In this document: positions 16,978 through 25,261 of the stretch, piece after piece
Position numbering within the stretch: position 1 is the first letter of the stretch
Layout of the letters: every line of letters starts with the position of its first letter
DNA from: an uncultured Sterolibacteriaceae bacterium
GTDB lineage: Bacteria > Pseudomonadota > Gammaproteobacteria > Burkholderiales > Rhodocyclaceae
Direction of reading: 5' to 3'
Length of the DNA stretch: 64,000 nt
NCBI GenBank assembly: GCA_937888595.1
Contig: CALARK010000016.1
Location: 1 to 64,000, forward strand
Program-made: the position numbers and the translations under genes
Notes under the pieces: generated by a model
What the model was told of the DNA's origin: nothing
What the model saw: only the letters and a program-made list of their open reading frames with translations
Databases searched by the model: none

Positions 16978-19024
16978 GCAGGGCGAGGCAGTCGGCCGCC
17001 GGTTGCGGCTTGCCGAACAGGTAGCCCTGCAGGCAGTCGCAGCCCAGCTGCGCGAGGTAGTCGCGCTGGGCTTCCGTCTCGACGCCTTCGGCGATGACGC
17101 GCAGGCCCAGGCTCTTGGACAGGGCGATGGTGGCGGCACAGATCGCGGCATCGTTGGGATCGGTCTCGATGTCGCTGACGAAGGCGCGGTCGATCTTGAG
17201 CACGTGGATCGGCAATCGTTTCAGGTAGGCCAGCGAGGAGTAGCCGGTGCCGAAATCGTCGATGGCGATCTCCACGCCGAGATCGCGCAAGGCGCGCAGC
17301 TGTTCGATCGCCTGCTCGGGGTCGGCCATGGCGGCCGACTCGGTTACTTCGATCTCGAGATCGTCGGGGCCGAGGGCATGCTTCTCCAGGATGGCGCGCA
17401 CTTCGTCGACCAGGCTGACGGAGCGCAGCTGATGCGCGGAAAGATTGACCGCGATGCGGACATCGCGAATCCCCGCCGCACGCCAGGCGGCGAGTTCGGC
17501 ACAGGCGCGGTTCATCACCCAGACGCCCAGGCGGCCGATCAGCCCCGACTCTTCGGCGATGGGGATGAATAGCGCCGGCGGAACCCAGCCGCGGCGCGGA
17601 TGCTGCCAGCGGGCCAGTGCCTCGAAGCCGACGATCGCGCCGCGGGTGGTGCTGACCTGCGGCTGGAAATGCAGCGTCAATCCATCGCCGTTCAGTGCGG
17701 CACGCAGGTCGCGTTCCAGTTCCATGCGCTCGGCGGCGGCAGCCGTCAGGTCGGCGGTGAAGAAGCTCAGGTTGTTGCGGCCGCTCTCCTTGGCGTGATA
17801 CATCGCCGTGTCGGCATGTTTCAGCAGCGTGTCGGCATCGTCGCCGTCGCCGGGGAAAACGCTGATGCCGATGCTCGGTGTCGAATGCAGCAGGTGGCCA
17901 TCGACTTCGTAAGGCTGACCCAGCGCTTCGAGGATCTTGGCGCCGACGTGTATCGCATCCTTTGACGCCTCCATGCCCGTCAGGACGACGACGAACTCGT
18001 CACCGCCGATGCGCGCGACGATGTCCGACTCGCGCACGCCGGCGCGCAGGCGCTGCGCGGCCTCGACCAGCAGCCGGTCGCCGACATGGTGGCCGAGCGT
18101 GTCGTTGATGTTCTTGAAGCGGTCGAGGTCGATCAGCATCACGGCGAGTTCGCCTTCTTCGCGGCGCGCCGTGGCGAGTGCCTGGGCGAGGCGGCCTTCC
18201 ATGCTGTAGCGGTTGGCCAGCCCGGTCAGGCTGTCGTGATGGGCGAGATACTCGATATGCTCGACCGCGGCGAGTCGTTCGCTGGCGCGCTGGTAGCCCT
18301 GCCGGCCGGCCCAGCCGATGCCAAACAGGCCGATGAACCAGATGCTGCCATGCGAGAGCATCAGGTCCTGCGCCAGTTCGTGCAGACGCTGCCGATAAGG
18401 TTCGAGCGGCAGGTTGACCCCGGTGGCGCCACGCATGTCGCCGACCTTGTAGCCGAGAATGCCATGGCAGCGCACGCATCCCCCGCTCATGTACCAGGAC
18501 TGGAGATAGCGCAGGTGGGGCTTGCCGTGCATGTCGGCGACCTCCCAGACCTCCGCCTTCTCGCCCCGCTCGAAGGCCTCGAGCTGGGCCTTCTCCCAGG
18601 CATCGGGCGCATTAACCGGATTGAGGTAGCGCAGGCCGACGATGCGGCCACGCACCCCCGACTGGATGGCATAGTCATCCATCATTTCGCGCACCATGCT
18701 GGCCGGCGCGCGCAGGGTCAGCAGACGACCATCGGCCGCCAGGATGTCACGATCGGGGACATGCTCGAGAAAAGGGGTGGGCGGTTCTTCTGCCGTCGCC
18801 GGCACGTACACGCCGGAATGCTTGAGGCCCCAGCGCCGGAACGCCATGTCCTTGTCGCGGATCGCGGTGGCTTCGGCATAGGCCATGGCCATCGACTGCC
18901 GCTCGTTGCTATGCAGGTTCCAGACCAGCGAACCCGCCACGGCTGCCGACCAGAGCAGGGCGGTCAGCACCGCCAGCCGGATGGCATGTGCCGGAGTTTC
19001 GCGCGACGTGGCGTCGATGGACAT
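16964..19024 (-). CDS. Haem-binding DUF3365 sensor with GGDEF and EAL domains
   Basis: About 686 residues. One N-terminal transmembrane helix precedes a periplasmic Tll0287-like (DUF3365) domain with a c-type haem motif CVRCH (about 183-187). A second membrane helix follows, then a GGDEF domain with intact RIGGDEF, and an EAL domain with GFEALARW and the downstream acidic motifs. It probably makes or degrades cyclic di-GMP in response to a redox or gas signal at the haem. The ATG at 19024 is preferred over 19048, because a TATAAT and FNR-type box place the mRNA 5' end exactly there. It is convergent with menD. Confidence 0.85.
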   Translation of the reverse strand: MSIDATSRETPAHAIRLAVLTALLWSAAVAGSLVWNLHSNERQSMAMAYAEATAIRDKDMAFRRWGLKHSGVYVPATAEEPPTPFLEHVPDRDILAADGRLLTLRAPASMVREMMDDYAIQSGVRGRIVGLRYLNPVNAPDAWEKAQLEAFERGEKAEVWEVADMHGKPHLRYLQSWYMSGGCVRCHGILGYKVGDMRGATGVNLPLEPYRQRLHELAQDLMLSHGSIWFIGLFGIGWAGRQGYQRASERLAAVEHIEYLAHHDSLTGLANRYSMEGRLAQALATARREEGELAVMLIDLDRFKNINDTLGHHVGDRLLVEAAQRLRAGVRESDIVARIGGDEFVVVLTGMEASKDAIHVGAKILEALGQPYEVDGHLLHSTPSIGISVFPGDGDDADTLLKHADTAMYHAKESGRNNLSFFTADLTAAAAERMELERDLRAALNGDGLTLHFQPQVSTTRGAIVGFEALARWQHPRRGWVPPALFIPIAEESGLIGRLGVWVMNRACAELAAWRAAGIRDVRIAVNLSAHQLRSVSLVDEVRAILEKHALGPDDLEIEVTESAAMADPEQAIEQLRALRDLGVEIAIDDFGTGYSSLAYLKRLPIHVLKIDRAFVSDIETDPNDAAICAATIALSKSLGLRVIAEGVETEAQRDYLAQLGCDCLQGYLFGKPQPAADCLALLRPA

Positions 19025-19030
19025 CGGTCG

Positions 19031-19036
19031 ATTATA
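19031..19036 (-). promoter_or_regulatory. -10 TATAAT at the start of the GGDEF/EAL gene
   Basis: A perfect minus-strand TATAAT whose spacing to the FNR-type box at 19060-19073 puts +1 at 19024, the A of the chosen ATG. This suggests a leaderless transcript. It argues against the alternative start at 19048, which would lie upstream of the transcript. Confidence 0.6.
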
Positions 19037-19059
19037 GGGGGAGCCCATGCAGTAGACGC

Positions 19060-19073
19060 TTGACGCCCATCAA
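19060..19073. promoter_or_regulatory. Shared FNR/DNR-type box between nirJ and the GGDEF/EAL gene
   Basis: TTGACGCCCATCAA, one change from TTGAT-N4-ATCAA. Its centre is 42.5 bp from both start codons (19024 on the minus strand, 19109 on the plus strand), so one near-palindromic site can serve both directions. The minus side has TATAAT; the plus side has only the weaker TCAAAT (19097-19102). Neither start codon has a Shine-Dalgarno sequence. Confidence 0.65.
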
Positions 19074-19108
19074 CGCACAATAGCGGCCCTTCACGGTCAA
19101 ATCATGCC

Positions 19109-20245
19109 ATGTTCCGCATCTCCCAATACATGCAGGAAATCGCCGCGCCGACCCCGATCGGGCCGGCCCGCAAGCCGCCCGGTCCGGTCGTCATCTGGAA
19201 CCTGATCCGGCGCTGCAACCTCACCTGCAAACACTGCTACTCGATCTCGGCCGACAAGGATTTCGCCGGCGAGCTGTCGACCGCCGAGGTCTTCGCCGTG
19301 CTCGACGACCTCAAGGGCTTCAAGGTGCCGGCGCTGATCCTGTCGGGCGGCGAGCCGCTGCTGCGGCCCGACTTCTTCGACATCGCCCGGCGCAGCAAAG
19401 ATCTCGGCTTCTACACCGCGCTGTCGTCGAACGGCACGCTGATCGACGAGCGCATGATGGAGAAAATCATCCCCATCGACTTCGGCTACGTCGGCATCAG
19501 CCTCGACGGGCTCGGCAAAACGCATGACAAATTCCGCCGCATGGACGGCGCCTTCGATCTGTCGCTCAAGGCCCTGCGCCTGTGTCGCGAGGCCGGCCTC
19601 AAGGTCGGCGTGCGCTTCACGCTGACACAGGACAACTTCGCCGACCTGCCCGGCCTGCTGCAGCTGGTCGAGGACGAGGGCATCGACCGCTTCTACTTCT
19701 CGCACCTCAACTACGCCGGGCGCGGCAACAAGAACCGCAAGGACGACGCCCACCACCGCATGACGCGCGAGGCGATGGACCTCCTGTTCGACACCTGCTG
19801 GGGACACCAGGAACGCGGCGTGCAGAAGGAATTCACCACCGGCAACAACGATGCCGACGGCGTCTACCTGCTGCACTGGGTGCGCCGCCGGTTCCCGGGC
19901 CAGGCGGGACATATCGAGGCGAAGCTGCGCCAGTGGGGCGGCAACGCATCGGGCGTCAACGTCGCGAACATCGACAACCTGGGCAACGTGCACCCGGACA
20001 CGATGTGGTGGCACCACACGCTCGGCAACGTGCGCGAGCGGCCGTTTTCGGCGATCTGGCCGGACACGTCCGACCCGCTCATGGCCGGCCTCAAGCAGCA
20101 TCCGCGGCCCGTCAAGGGGCGTTGCGCCGGCTGCGCCCATCTCGGCATCTGCAACGGCAACACGCGCGTGCGCGCGCAGCAACTGACCGGCGACCCCTGG
20201 GCCGAAGACCCCGGCTGCTACCTGACCGACGAGGAAATATCGTGA
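19109..20245 (+). CDS. nirJ: NirJ, haem d1 biosynthesis radical SAM protein
   Basis: A 378-residue radical SAM enzyme with the CNLTCKHC cluster motif (Cys 36, 40, 43) and the ILSGGEPLLRPD motif. A C-terminal SPASM-type cysteine set includes GRCAGCAHLGICNGN. NirJ removes propionate side chains from didecarboxysiroheme on the way to haem d1 for NirS. It is translated into nirN by overlap (GTGA) and is divergent from the GGDEF/EAL gene. Confidence 0.92.
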   Translation: MFRISQYMQEIAAPTPIGPARKPPGPVVIWNLIRRCNLTCKHCYSISADKDFAGELSTAEVFAVLDDLKGFKVPALILSGGEPLLRPDFFDIARRSKDLGFYTALSSNGTLIDERMMEKIIPIDFGYVGISLDGLGKTHDKFRRMDGAFDLSLKALRLCREAGLKVGVRFTLTQDNFADLPGLLQLVEDEGIDRFYFSHLNYAGRGNKNRKDDAHHRMTREAMDLLFDTCWGHQERGVQKEFTTGNNDADGVYLLHWVRRRFPGQAGHIEAKLRQWGGNASGVNVANIDNLGNVHPDTMWWHHTLGNVRERPFSAIWPDTSDPLMAGLKQHPRPVKGRCAGCAHLGICNGNTRVRAQQLTGDPWAEDPGCYLTDEEIS

Positions 20246-21795
20246 AGAAGCTCCTGATCCTGCTGGCCGCCGTCCTGTCGGCGCCGACTTTTGCTGCAGA
20301 ACCGCAGGCATTGTTCAAGGAACACTGCGCGGTCTGCCACGGTCCCGACCGCCTCGGCATCACCGGCCCGGCGCTGCTGCCCGAGAGCCTGGCGCGCCTG
20401 CGCAAGCCGGCCGCGATCCAGACGGTCACCGAAGGCCGCGCGGCAACGCAGATGCTGCCCTTCGCCGACAAGCTCTCCGGCGCCGAGATCAAGGCGCTGG
20501 TGGACTGGATCTACACGCCGGTCGTGCCCGCGCCGGCCTGGAGCGAGCAACAGATGCGCGACTCGCGCGTCGTGCATTTCACCGGCCTGCCCGATTCGCC
20601 CGCGCCCGAGTTCAAGGGCGCGGACATGATGAACCTGTTCCTCGTCGTCGAGACCGGCGACCACCACATCACCGTGCTCGACGGCGACAAGCTGGAACCC
20701 GTCGCGCGCATCCCGACGCGCTATGCGCTGCACGGCGGGCCGAAATTCACGCCGGACGGCCGCTTCGTCTACCTCGCCTCGCGCGACGGCTGGATCTCGA
20801 AGTTCGACCTGTGGAACCTGAAGATCGTGACCGAGATCCGCGCCGGCATCAACACGCGCAACGTCGCCGTGTCGGGCGACGGCAAGGTGATCGCCGTGGC
20901 CAACTACCTGCCGCACAGCATCGTGCTGATGGACGCCGATCTCAATATCCTCAAAGTGCATGAGGTGAAGAACAAGGACGGCACCGAATCCTCGCGCGTT
21001 TCCGCCATTTACGACGCCTCGCCGCGCAAGAGTTTCGTCGCCGCGCTGAAGGACATCCCCGAGGTCTGGGAGATCAGCTACGACCCGAAGGCCGAGGATA
21101 TCCCGGTCGGCAAGATCCACGACTTCCAGTACAAGGAGGGCGCCTTCCTGCCCGGCTTCCTCAACCCGCGCCGCACCTTCCTCGCCGAACCGCTCGACGA
21201 CTTCTTCTTCACCCAGGACTATTCCGAGGTGATGGGCGCCAGCCGCGAAGCCGGCAAGGGCCAGGTCGTCAATCTGGACGTGCGCAAGAAGATCGCCGAT
21301 CTCTCGCTGCCGGGCATGCCGCACCTCGGCTCGGGCATCACCTTCGACTGGAACGGCCGGCGCGTGATGGCCTCGCCGAACCTGAAGAGCGGCCTGATCT
21401 CGGTCATCGACATGAAGGACTGGTCGACGGTGAAGACCATCGAGACGCTCGGCCCCGGCTTCTTCATGCGCAGCCACGAGAATTCGCCCTACGCCTGGGC
21501 CGACTCGATGATGGACCGGAAGGGCAAGGACACGCTGCAGGTCATCGACAAGCGCACGCTGGAAAAGGTCGCCGACGTGAAGACCGATCCGGGCAAAACG
21601 CTCGCCCACATCGAGTTCGACCGCTACGGCAAATACGCGCTGGCCAGCCTGTGGGAGCGCAAGGCCGACGGCGGCGCGCTGATCGTGTTCGACGCGCAGA
21701 CCTTCAAGGAGCTCAAGCGCATCCCGATGGACAAGCCGGTCGGCAAGTACAACCTGCACAACAAGATCACCAAGTCCGAAGGCACGAGCCACTGA
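20242..21795 (+). CDS. nirN: NirN, periplasmic haem d1 maturation dehydrogenase
   Basis: 517 residues starting at a GTG overlapping the nirJ stop. A signal peptide (1-19) is followed by a cytochrome c domain with CAVCH (29-33) and an eight-bladed d1-type propeller, as in NirS. NirN converts dihydro-haem d1 to haem d1 before insertion into NirS. The signal peptide end, AAVLSAPTFAA, is encoded by a repeat copy that supplies part of the cleavage region. Confidence 0.9.
   Translation: MKKLLILLAAVLSAPTFAAEPQALFKEHCAVCHGPDRLGITGPALLPESLARLRKPAAIQTVTEGRAATQMLPFADKLSGAEIKALVDWIYTPVVPAPAWSEQQMRDSRVVHFTGLPDSPAPEFKGADMMNLFLVVETGDHHITVLDGDKLEPVARIPTRYALHGGPKFTPDGRFVYLASRDGWISKFDLWNLKIVTEIRAGINTRNVAVSGDGKVIAVANYLPHSIVLMDADLNILKVHEVKNKDGTESSRVSAIYDASPRKSFVAALKDIPEVWEISYDPKAEDIPVGKIHDFQYKEGAFLPGFLNPRRTFLAEPLDDFFFTQDYSEVMGASREAGKGQVVNLDVRKKIADLSLPGMPHLGSGITFDWNGRRVMASPNLKSGLISVIDMKDWSTVKTIETLGPGFFMRSHENSPYAWADSMMDRKGKDTLQVIDKRTLEKVADVKTDPGKTLAHIEFDRYGKYALASLWERKADGGALIVFDAQTFKELKRIPMDKPVGKYNLHNKITKSEGTSH
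20269..20292 (+). repeat. 24-bp interspersed repeat, copy 7 (2 mismatches)
   Basis: In nirN in the sense orientation. Here the centre is a perfect 12-bp palindrome, GTCGGCGCCGAC. It encodes AVLSAPTF, the C-region of the signal peptide. Confidence 0.75.
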
Positions 21796-21796
21796 C

Positions 21797-22561
21797 ATGC
21801 GTGCCCTGGGCAGGACGGTCGCCCTGCTGCTGCCGACGCTGGCCTGCGCTGCGGAGCTGCCGCAGGGTGACTGCTTCAAGCCGCAGCCGCGCACCGACCT
21901 CTCGCAGTGCGACTTGTCGCACCGCAAGCTGGCCGGCCGCGACCTGACCGGCGTCCGGCTGGCCGGTGCGAAGCTGGACAACGCCGACCTGCGCAAGGCG
22001 AAGCTGGCCGGCGCGAACCTGTCCGGCAGCAGCGCGAAGTGGGTCAAGTTCGCGGGGGCCGACCTGTCCGGGGCCGACCTGCGCAAGGCGGATCTCTTCC
22101 ACGCCGTGTTCGACGACGCGAAGCTCGAGAACGCGCAGCTGCAGTACGCCAACCTCTTCGGCGCCAACCTCATCAACACCCGTGCCGCCGGCGCCGACTT
22201 TTCCGGCGCCTACCTCAAGGACATCCTGATGGAGGGCATCGACCTTTCCGGCGGCTCGATCCGCGGCTGCTACGCCTTCCGCGGCGTCTTCACCGACGGG
22301 AAGATGGTCGGCACCGACCTCTCCGGAGCGGACCTGACCGGGGCCGCGATGGAGCAGGTGGACTTCTCCGGGGCGACGCTCAGGGGGACGAAGCTGCCGG
22401 GCGCCACGCTGCGCCAGGCGCGCTTCGAAAAAGCCGACCTGGACGGCGCGGACTTCTCGAACGCCGACGTCTGGAATGCCGATTTCAGCCATACCCTGAA
22501 CCGGCCGGCTTCCGCCGACGAGGCCGTCATCGAGCTCTTCGTGGTCCGCGAGCGCCGCTGA
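21797..22561 (+). CDS. Secreted pentapeptide-repeat protein next to nirN
   Basis: A 254-residue protein with a signal peptide (about 1-19). The body consists of A(D/N)LxG-type five-residue repeats (ADLSGADL, GANLINT, ADFSGAYL, TDLSGADLTGA), which fold as a right-handed quadrilateral helix. It starts 1 bp after nirN. It is probably periplasmic and part of the nir transcript. Its function is unknown; scaffolding of a d1 or cytochrome complex is only a guess. It is followed by a convergent polyferredoxin gene. Confidence 0.8.
   Translation: MRALGRTVALLLPTLACAAELPQGDCFKPQPRTDLSQCDLSHRKLAGRDLTGVRLAGAKLDNADLRKAKLAGANLSGSSAKWVKFAGADLSGADLRKADLFHAVFDDAKLENAQLQYANLFGANLINTRAAGADFSGAYLKDILMEGIDLSGGSIRGCYAFRGVFTDGKMVGTDLSGADLTGAAMEQVDFSGATLRGTKLPGATLRQARFEKADLDGADFSNADVWNADFSHTLNRPASADEAVIELFVVRERR
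22179..22202 (+). repeat. Possible 24-bp repeat copy 8 (2 mismatches, in pentapeptide repeats)
   Basis: In the pentapeptide protein, sense, read as RAAGADFS. Since GADFS is itself a normal pentapeptide unit, this copy could be coincidental. Confidence 0.45.
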
Positions 22562-22565
22562 GCGT

Positions 22566-23489
22566 TCAGCGGCGGCCTGTCGGCGGCGGCTCGAACAGCG
22601 CCTGCCGCGCTTCGGCCTCCCGCGCCGCCGCGCCCCGCACCCATTGCAGCAGCGGCGCGGCCTGCACCATCGCGCAGGCATTGATGCACAGGCCGCATTG
22701 CGTGCAGGAAAACATCTTCTGCTTCGGCACGCGCGGCTGCAGGCGCATCGGGCAGGCCACCTCGCAGGCCGCATCGCCGGGCCCGCTCGCCGCATAGCAG
22801 TCGGCACAGCGTGCTGCCCGCTCGCGCGCAAAACCGATGACCAGCGCATCGCGGTTCATCATCCAGGCCAGGCTCTGGAACAACCCTACCGAGCATCCGT
22901 AGCGGCAGAACAGATGACGTGCGAAGAGGAATTCGAGCGCCAGGACGACGGTAAAGATCGCGATGGCCAGTGCCGGCACCGGCGCGAGGCTCAGCGTCGC
23001 CAAGCCTGCATACACCTCGCGCGGCGGCACGACATAGGTGACGATCGCCACCCCCCACACGAAGGCGACGCAGAAGGCCGCCAGCACCGTCGGAATCCAC
23101 CAGCGCGCCCGGGGCACGATGCCCGGCAGGTTTTTTTTCTCCCACAGGCCGGCCCGGCCGGTGGCCCGCACGAAAAGCCCGTTGAGCCCCTCGACGACGG
23201 CGAAATGCGGGCATAGCCAGCCGCAGTAAATGCGTCCCCAGCGCCAGCCGACGGCGACCAGCAGCAGGCTGGTGGCGAATGCTGGCAGGAACAGCTTGAG
23301 GAAGATCTGGGTGCCGACTTCGCGGACACCGATGCGTTTCGCGAAGAAATCCGCCAGGCCGAGATGCCACTCCATGCCGAGGAAATACGCATGCCCGGCA
23401 TGAATGTCGTAGCGCAGCAGGTCGAACACCGGTGCCAGCAGGAACAGCGCGAAGAAAGCCGCCTGGGACGAGCGGCGCCAAGTTTGCAT
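22566..23489 (-). CDS. NapH/CcoG-like membrane polyferredoxin
   Basis: A 307-residue protein with about five transmembrane helices. It has two CxxxCP-type motifs, CGWLCPHF and CRYGCSVG, where the second has Ser in place of Pro. A C-terminal cysteine-rich part includes CADCYAAS, CEVACP and CTQCGLCINAC. It resembles the C-terminal half of NosR and NapH/RdxA proteins, which move electrons from quinol. It is divergent from a NorE-like gene and shares its regulatory region, suggesting a role in NO or nitrite metabolism. The exact partner is unknown. Confidence 0.8.
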   Translation of the reverse strand: MQTWRRSSQAAFFALFLLAPVFDLLRYDIHAGHAYFLGMEWHLGLADFFAKRIGVREVGTQIFLKLFLPAFATSLLLVAVGWRWGRIYCGWLCPHFAVVEGLNGLFVRATGRAGLWEKKNLPGIVPRARWWIPTVLAAFCVAFVWGVAIVTYVVPPREVYAGLATLSLAPVPALAIAIFTVVLALEFLFARHLFCRYGCSVGLFQSLAWMMNRDALVIGFARERAARCADCYAASGPGDAACEVACPMRLQPRVPKQKMFSCTQCGLCINACAMVQAAPLLQWVRGAAAREAEARQALFEPPPTGRR

Positions 23490-23524
23490 GAGTCCGACAG
23501 TCTACGCAGCGGGTGCTGGAGCCG

Positions 23525-23568
23525 GCATGAGGCAGATCAAGCCGTCCGTCGCTTGATCTGCCTCATGC
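23525..23568. promoter_or_regulatory. Perfect 17-bp inverted repeat carrying two FNR/DNR-type boxes
   Basis: Arms 23525-23541 and 23552-23568 are exact reverse complements with a 10-bp spacer. Each holds the same TTGATCTGCCTCAT box, one per strand (23527-23540 minus, 23553-23566 plus). A -10 TACACT at 23589-23594 and a minus-strand TAGACT at 23499-23504 place the mRNA ends within 2-3 nt of the two ATGs (23603 and 23489). Neither gene has a Shine-Dalgarno sequence. Confidence 0.7.
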
Positions 23569-23602
23569 GCTTTCGGCTGCGGCCGGCCTACACTGCCGCG
23601 CC

Positions 23603-24214
23603 ATGAACTCCGCCGCTGTCCCCGCTCCCGATGCCGTTCCGGACGAACGTGTTTACAAGCATGGTCGGGTCCCGGGCAATACCGGCATCTGGGTCGGCAT
23701 CTTCTGCGTGCTGGTCGAGTTCCTGCTGCTGTTCGGCGTCTACTTCATCGCCAAGGCGCACCATCGCGAGGCCTTCCTCACCGGGCCGGACAAGCTCGCC
23801 ACCGTCGCCGGGGTCACCATCACGCTGCTGCTGCTGACCAGCGGCTACTGCATGGTCAAGGCGGTCGAGACGATCCGTGCCGACCGGCGCCGCGCGACCT
23901 TCGGCTGGGTGGTCGCCGCGATCCTGCTCGGCATCGGCTACCCGCTGGTCAAGTTCTTCGAGATTCGCTGGAACGTCGCCCACGGCATCGACGGCGAGGC
24001 CGGCATCTTCTACACCACCTACTATTACCTGACGCTCAACCACCTCGTGCATGTCAGCTGGGGCCTGATGGGCCTGCTGTGGGTGGCGGCGCGGACGGCG
24101 ATGGGCATGTATTCGTCGAAGGACTACAGCGGCCTCGAGGCGGCGGCGGTCTACTGGCACACCACCGACGTGATCTGGCTGGTGATCTTTCCCTTCTTCT
24201 ACGTCTTGCGCTAA
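23603..24214 (+). CDS. norE: NorE-like cytochrome c oxidase subunit III family protein
   Basis: A 203-residue membrane protein with five helices. It has the family sequences GNTGIWVGIFCVLVEF, FYTTYYYLTLNHLVHVSWG and the C-terminal AAAVYWHTTDVIWLVIFPFFYVLR. In denitrifiers such proteins (NorE) support NO reductase rather than an oxidase. A paralogue lies at 37065-37673. It overlaps the next gene by 1 bp (TAATG). Confidence 0.82.
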   Translation: MNSAAVPAPDAVPDERVYKHGRVPGNTGIWVGIFCVLVEFLLLFGVYFIAKAHHREAFLTGPDKLATVAGVTITLLLLTSGYCMVKAVETIRADRRRATFGWVVAAILLGIGYPLVKFFEIRWNVAHGIDGEAGIFYTTYYYLTLNHLVHVSWGLMGLLWVAARTAMGMYSSKDYSGLEAAAVYWHTTDVIWLVIFPFFYVLR

Positions 24215-24492
24215 TGGGACACGCCGAAAAAATCTGGCTCACCCTGGTCGGCCTCACGGCCGCCGGTGCCTGGCTGGCCGAAACCGGGCACTCGAGCTGG
24301 CTGCTGGCCTTCGTCGTCGCCGGCCTGATCGCCTTCAAGGGACGCATGGTGATCGACCACTACATGGAGATGACCAGCGCCAACACACGCATCCGGCGCG
24401 TGCTGCACCTGTTCGCGACCCTCGTGCCTGTACTGGTGCTGCTGAGCCACGGCTGGAGCGATGTCCTCAGGCGGCTCACGACGATCAACTGA
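24214..24492 (+). CDS. norF: NorF-like small membrane protein (subunit IV type)
   Basis: A 92-residue protein with three hydrophobic helices. It contains AFVVAGLIAFKGRMVIDHYMEM, typical of NorF / cytochrome c oxidase subunit IV-like proteins. The ATG at 24214 overlaps the TAA of the NorE-like gene. It pairs with that gene as a second NorEF set, besides norE-norF at 36.8-37.7 kb. Confidence 0.75.
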   Translation: MGHAEKIWLTLVGLTAAGAWLAETGHSSWLLAFVVAGLIAFKGRMVIDHYMEMTSANTRIRRVLHLFATLVPVLVLLSHGWSDVLRRLTTIN

Positions 24493-24497
24493 AGCAG

Positions 24498-25055
24498 CTA
24501 AAGCCAGAACTCCGGATAGCGCCGCGTCTTCGGCAGGTTGTTGACCAGCAGGGCCACCAGCAGCAGCAGCAGCGGCCCGATCGTCGCCGGCACGAGCACG
24601 TACCAGTAGCCGAGCTTCACGATCTCGGACGAGCCGAGCGTCGCGATCAGCGCCGTCGCCCCGCCGGGCGGATGAAGGGTCTTCGTCAGGTGCATCAGCG
24701 CGATGGCCGTGGCGACCGCCAGCGCCTGGGCGAGTCCCGGAATGTGGTGAAACAGCTGCCAGCAGAGGACCCCAACCAGCGCCGAGACGACATGGCCGCC
24801 CAAAAGATTGCGCGGCTGCGCCAGCGGGCTGCGCGGCGCACCGTAGAGCAGCACGGCGGAGGCGCCGAAGGAGCCGATCATCAGCGGCTGGTCGTGGGGC
24901 GCGAAGAAGCGCGAGGCCAGCCAGGCCAGCAGGCCGATGCCGAGCACCGCACCGATCCATGACCAGAACACTTCGTCGCTGTGAACCCGCGGCGGGCTGC
25001 CCGCCGTCGTGCCGCGCCACTTGCGCCAGTAGTCCTGCCAGCGTTCGATCTTCAT
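24498..25055 (-). CDS. HPP-family membrane protein
   Basis: A 185-residue protein with four transmembrane helices and the family signature KTLHPPGGATAL (about 124-135). HPP proteins have been linked to nitrite transport in plants and cyanobacteria; in bacteria they often lie near CBS-domain proteins, as here. It overlaps the 66-residue gene by 4 bp and ends the MarR-led minus-strand operon. Confidence 0.85.
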   Translation of the reverse strand: MKIERWQDYWRKWRGTTAGSPPRVHSDEVFWSWIGAVLGIGLLAWLASRFFAPHDQPLMIGSFGASAVLLYGAPRSPLAQPRNLLGGHVVSALVGVLCWQLFHHIPGLAQALAVATAIALMHLTKTLHPPGGATALIATLGSSEIVKLGYWYVLVPATIGPLLLLLVALLVNNLPKTRRYPEFWL

Positions 25056-25252
25056 GCGCTACGATCCTTCAGGCGCTGGCGCAGGCGTGCGGCCGCATGC
25101 TTCCAGGCGAGGTGGTAGATGATGCGGAAATCCTCGGTACTGATGTCCAGGTAACCGGGAATGTGTTCCATCGCGTCGAGGATATCCTCGTCCGTCAGTT
25201 CCGGCTCGTGATCCAGGTCGAGCGCGGCGGCGGTGTCATGATCGCCGGCCAT
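25052..25252 (-). CDS. Small protein with the ELTDxDILDAM...GYLD domain
   Basis: A 66-residue acidic protein of unrecognised function. Residues 19-50 (ELTDEDILDAMEHIPGYLD and on to FRIIYHLAWKHA) are nearly the same as residues 17-47 of the CBS protein at 26148. It is therefore a stand-alone version of that N-terminal domain. It lies between the MarR and HPP genes with short spacing. The shared helical module could be a partner or dimerisation domain. Confidence 0.75.
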   Translation of the reverse strand: MAGDHDTAAALDLDHEPELTDEDILDAMEHIPGYLDISTEDFRIIYHLAWKHAAARLRQRLKDRSA

Positions 25253-25261
25253 ATTGCCTCC

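Noticed and set aside
19048..19048. Upstream ATG at 19048 as start of the GGDEF/EAL protein
   Set aside because: No ribosome-binding site, and it lies upstream of the -10 TATAAT, so it would not be in the predicted transcript.
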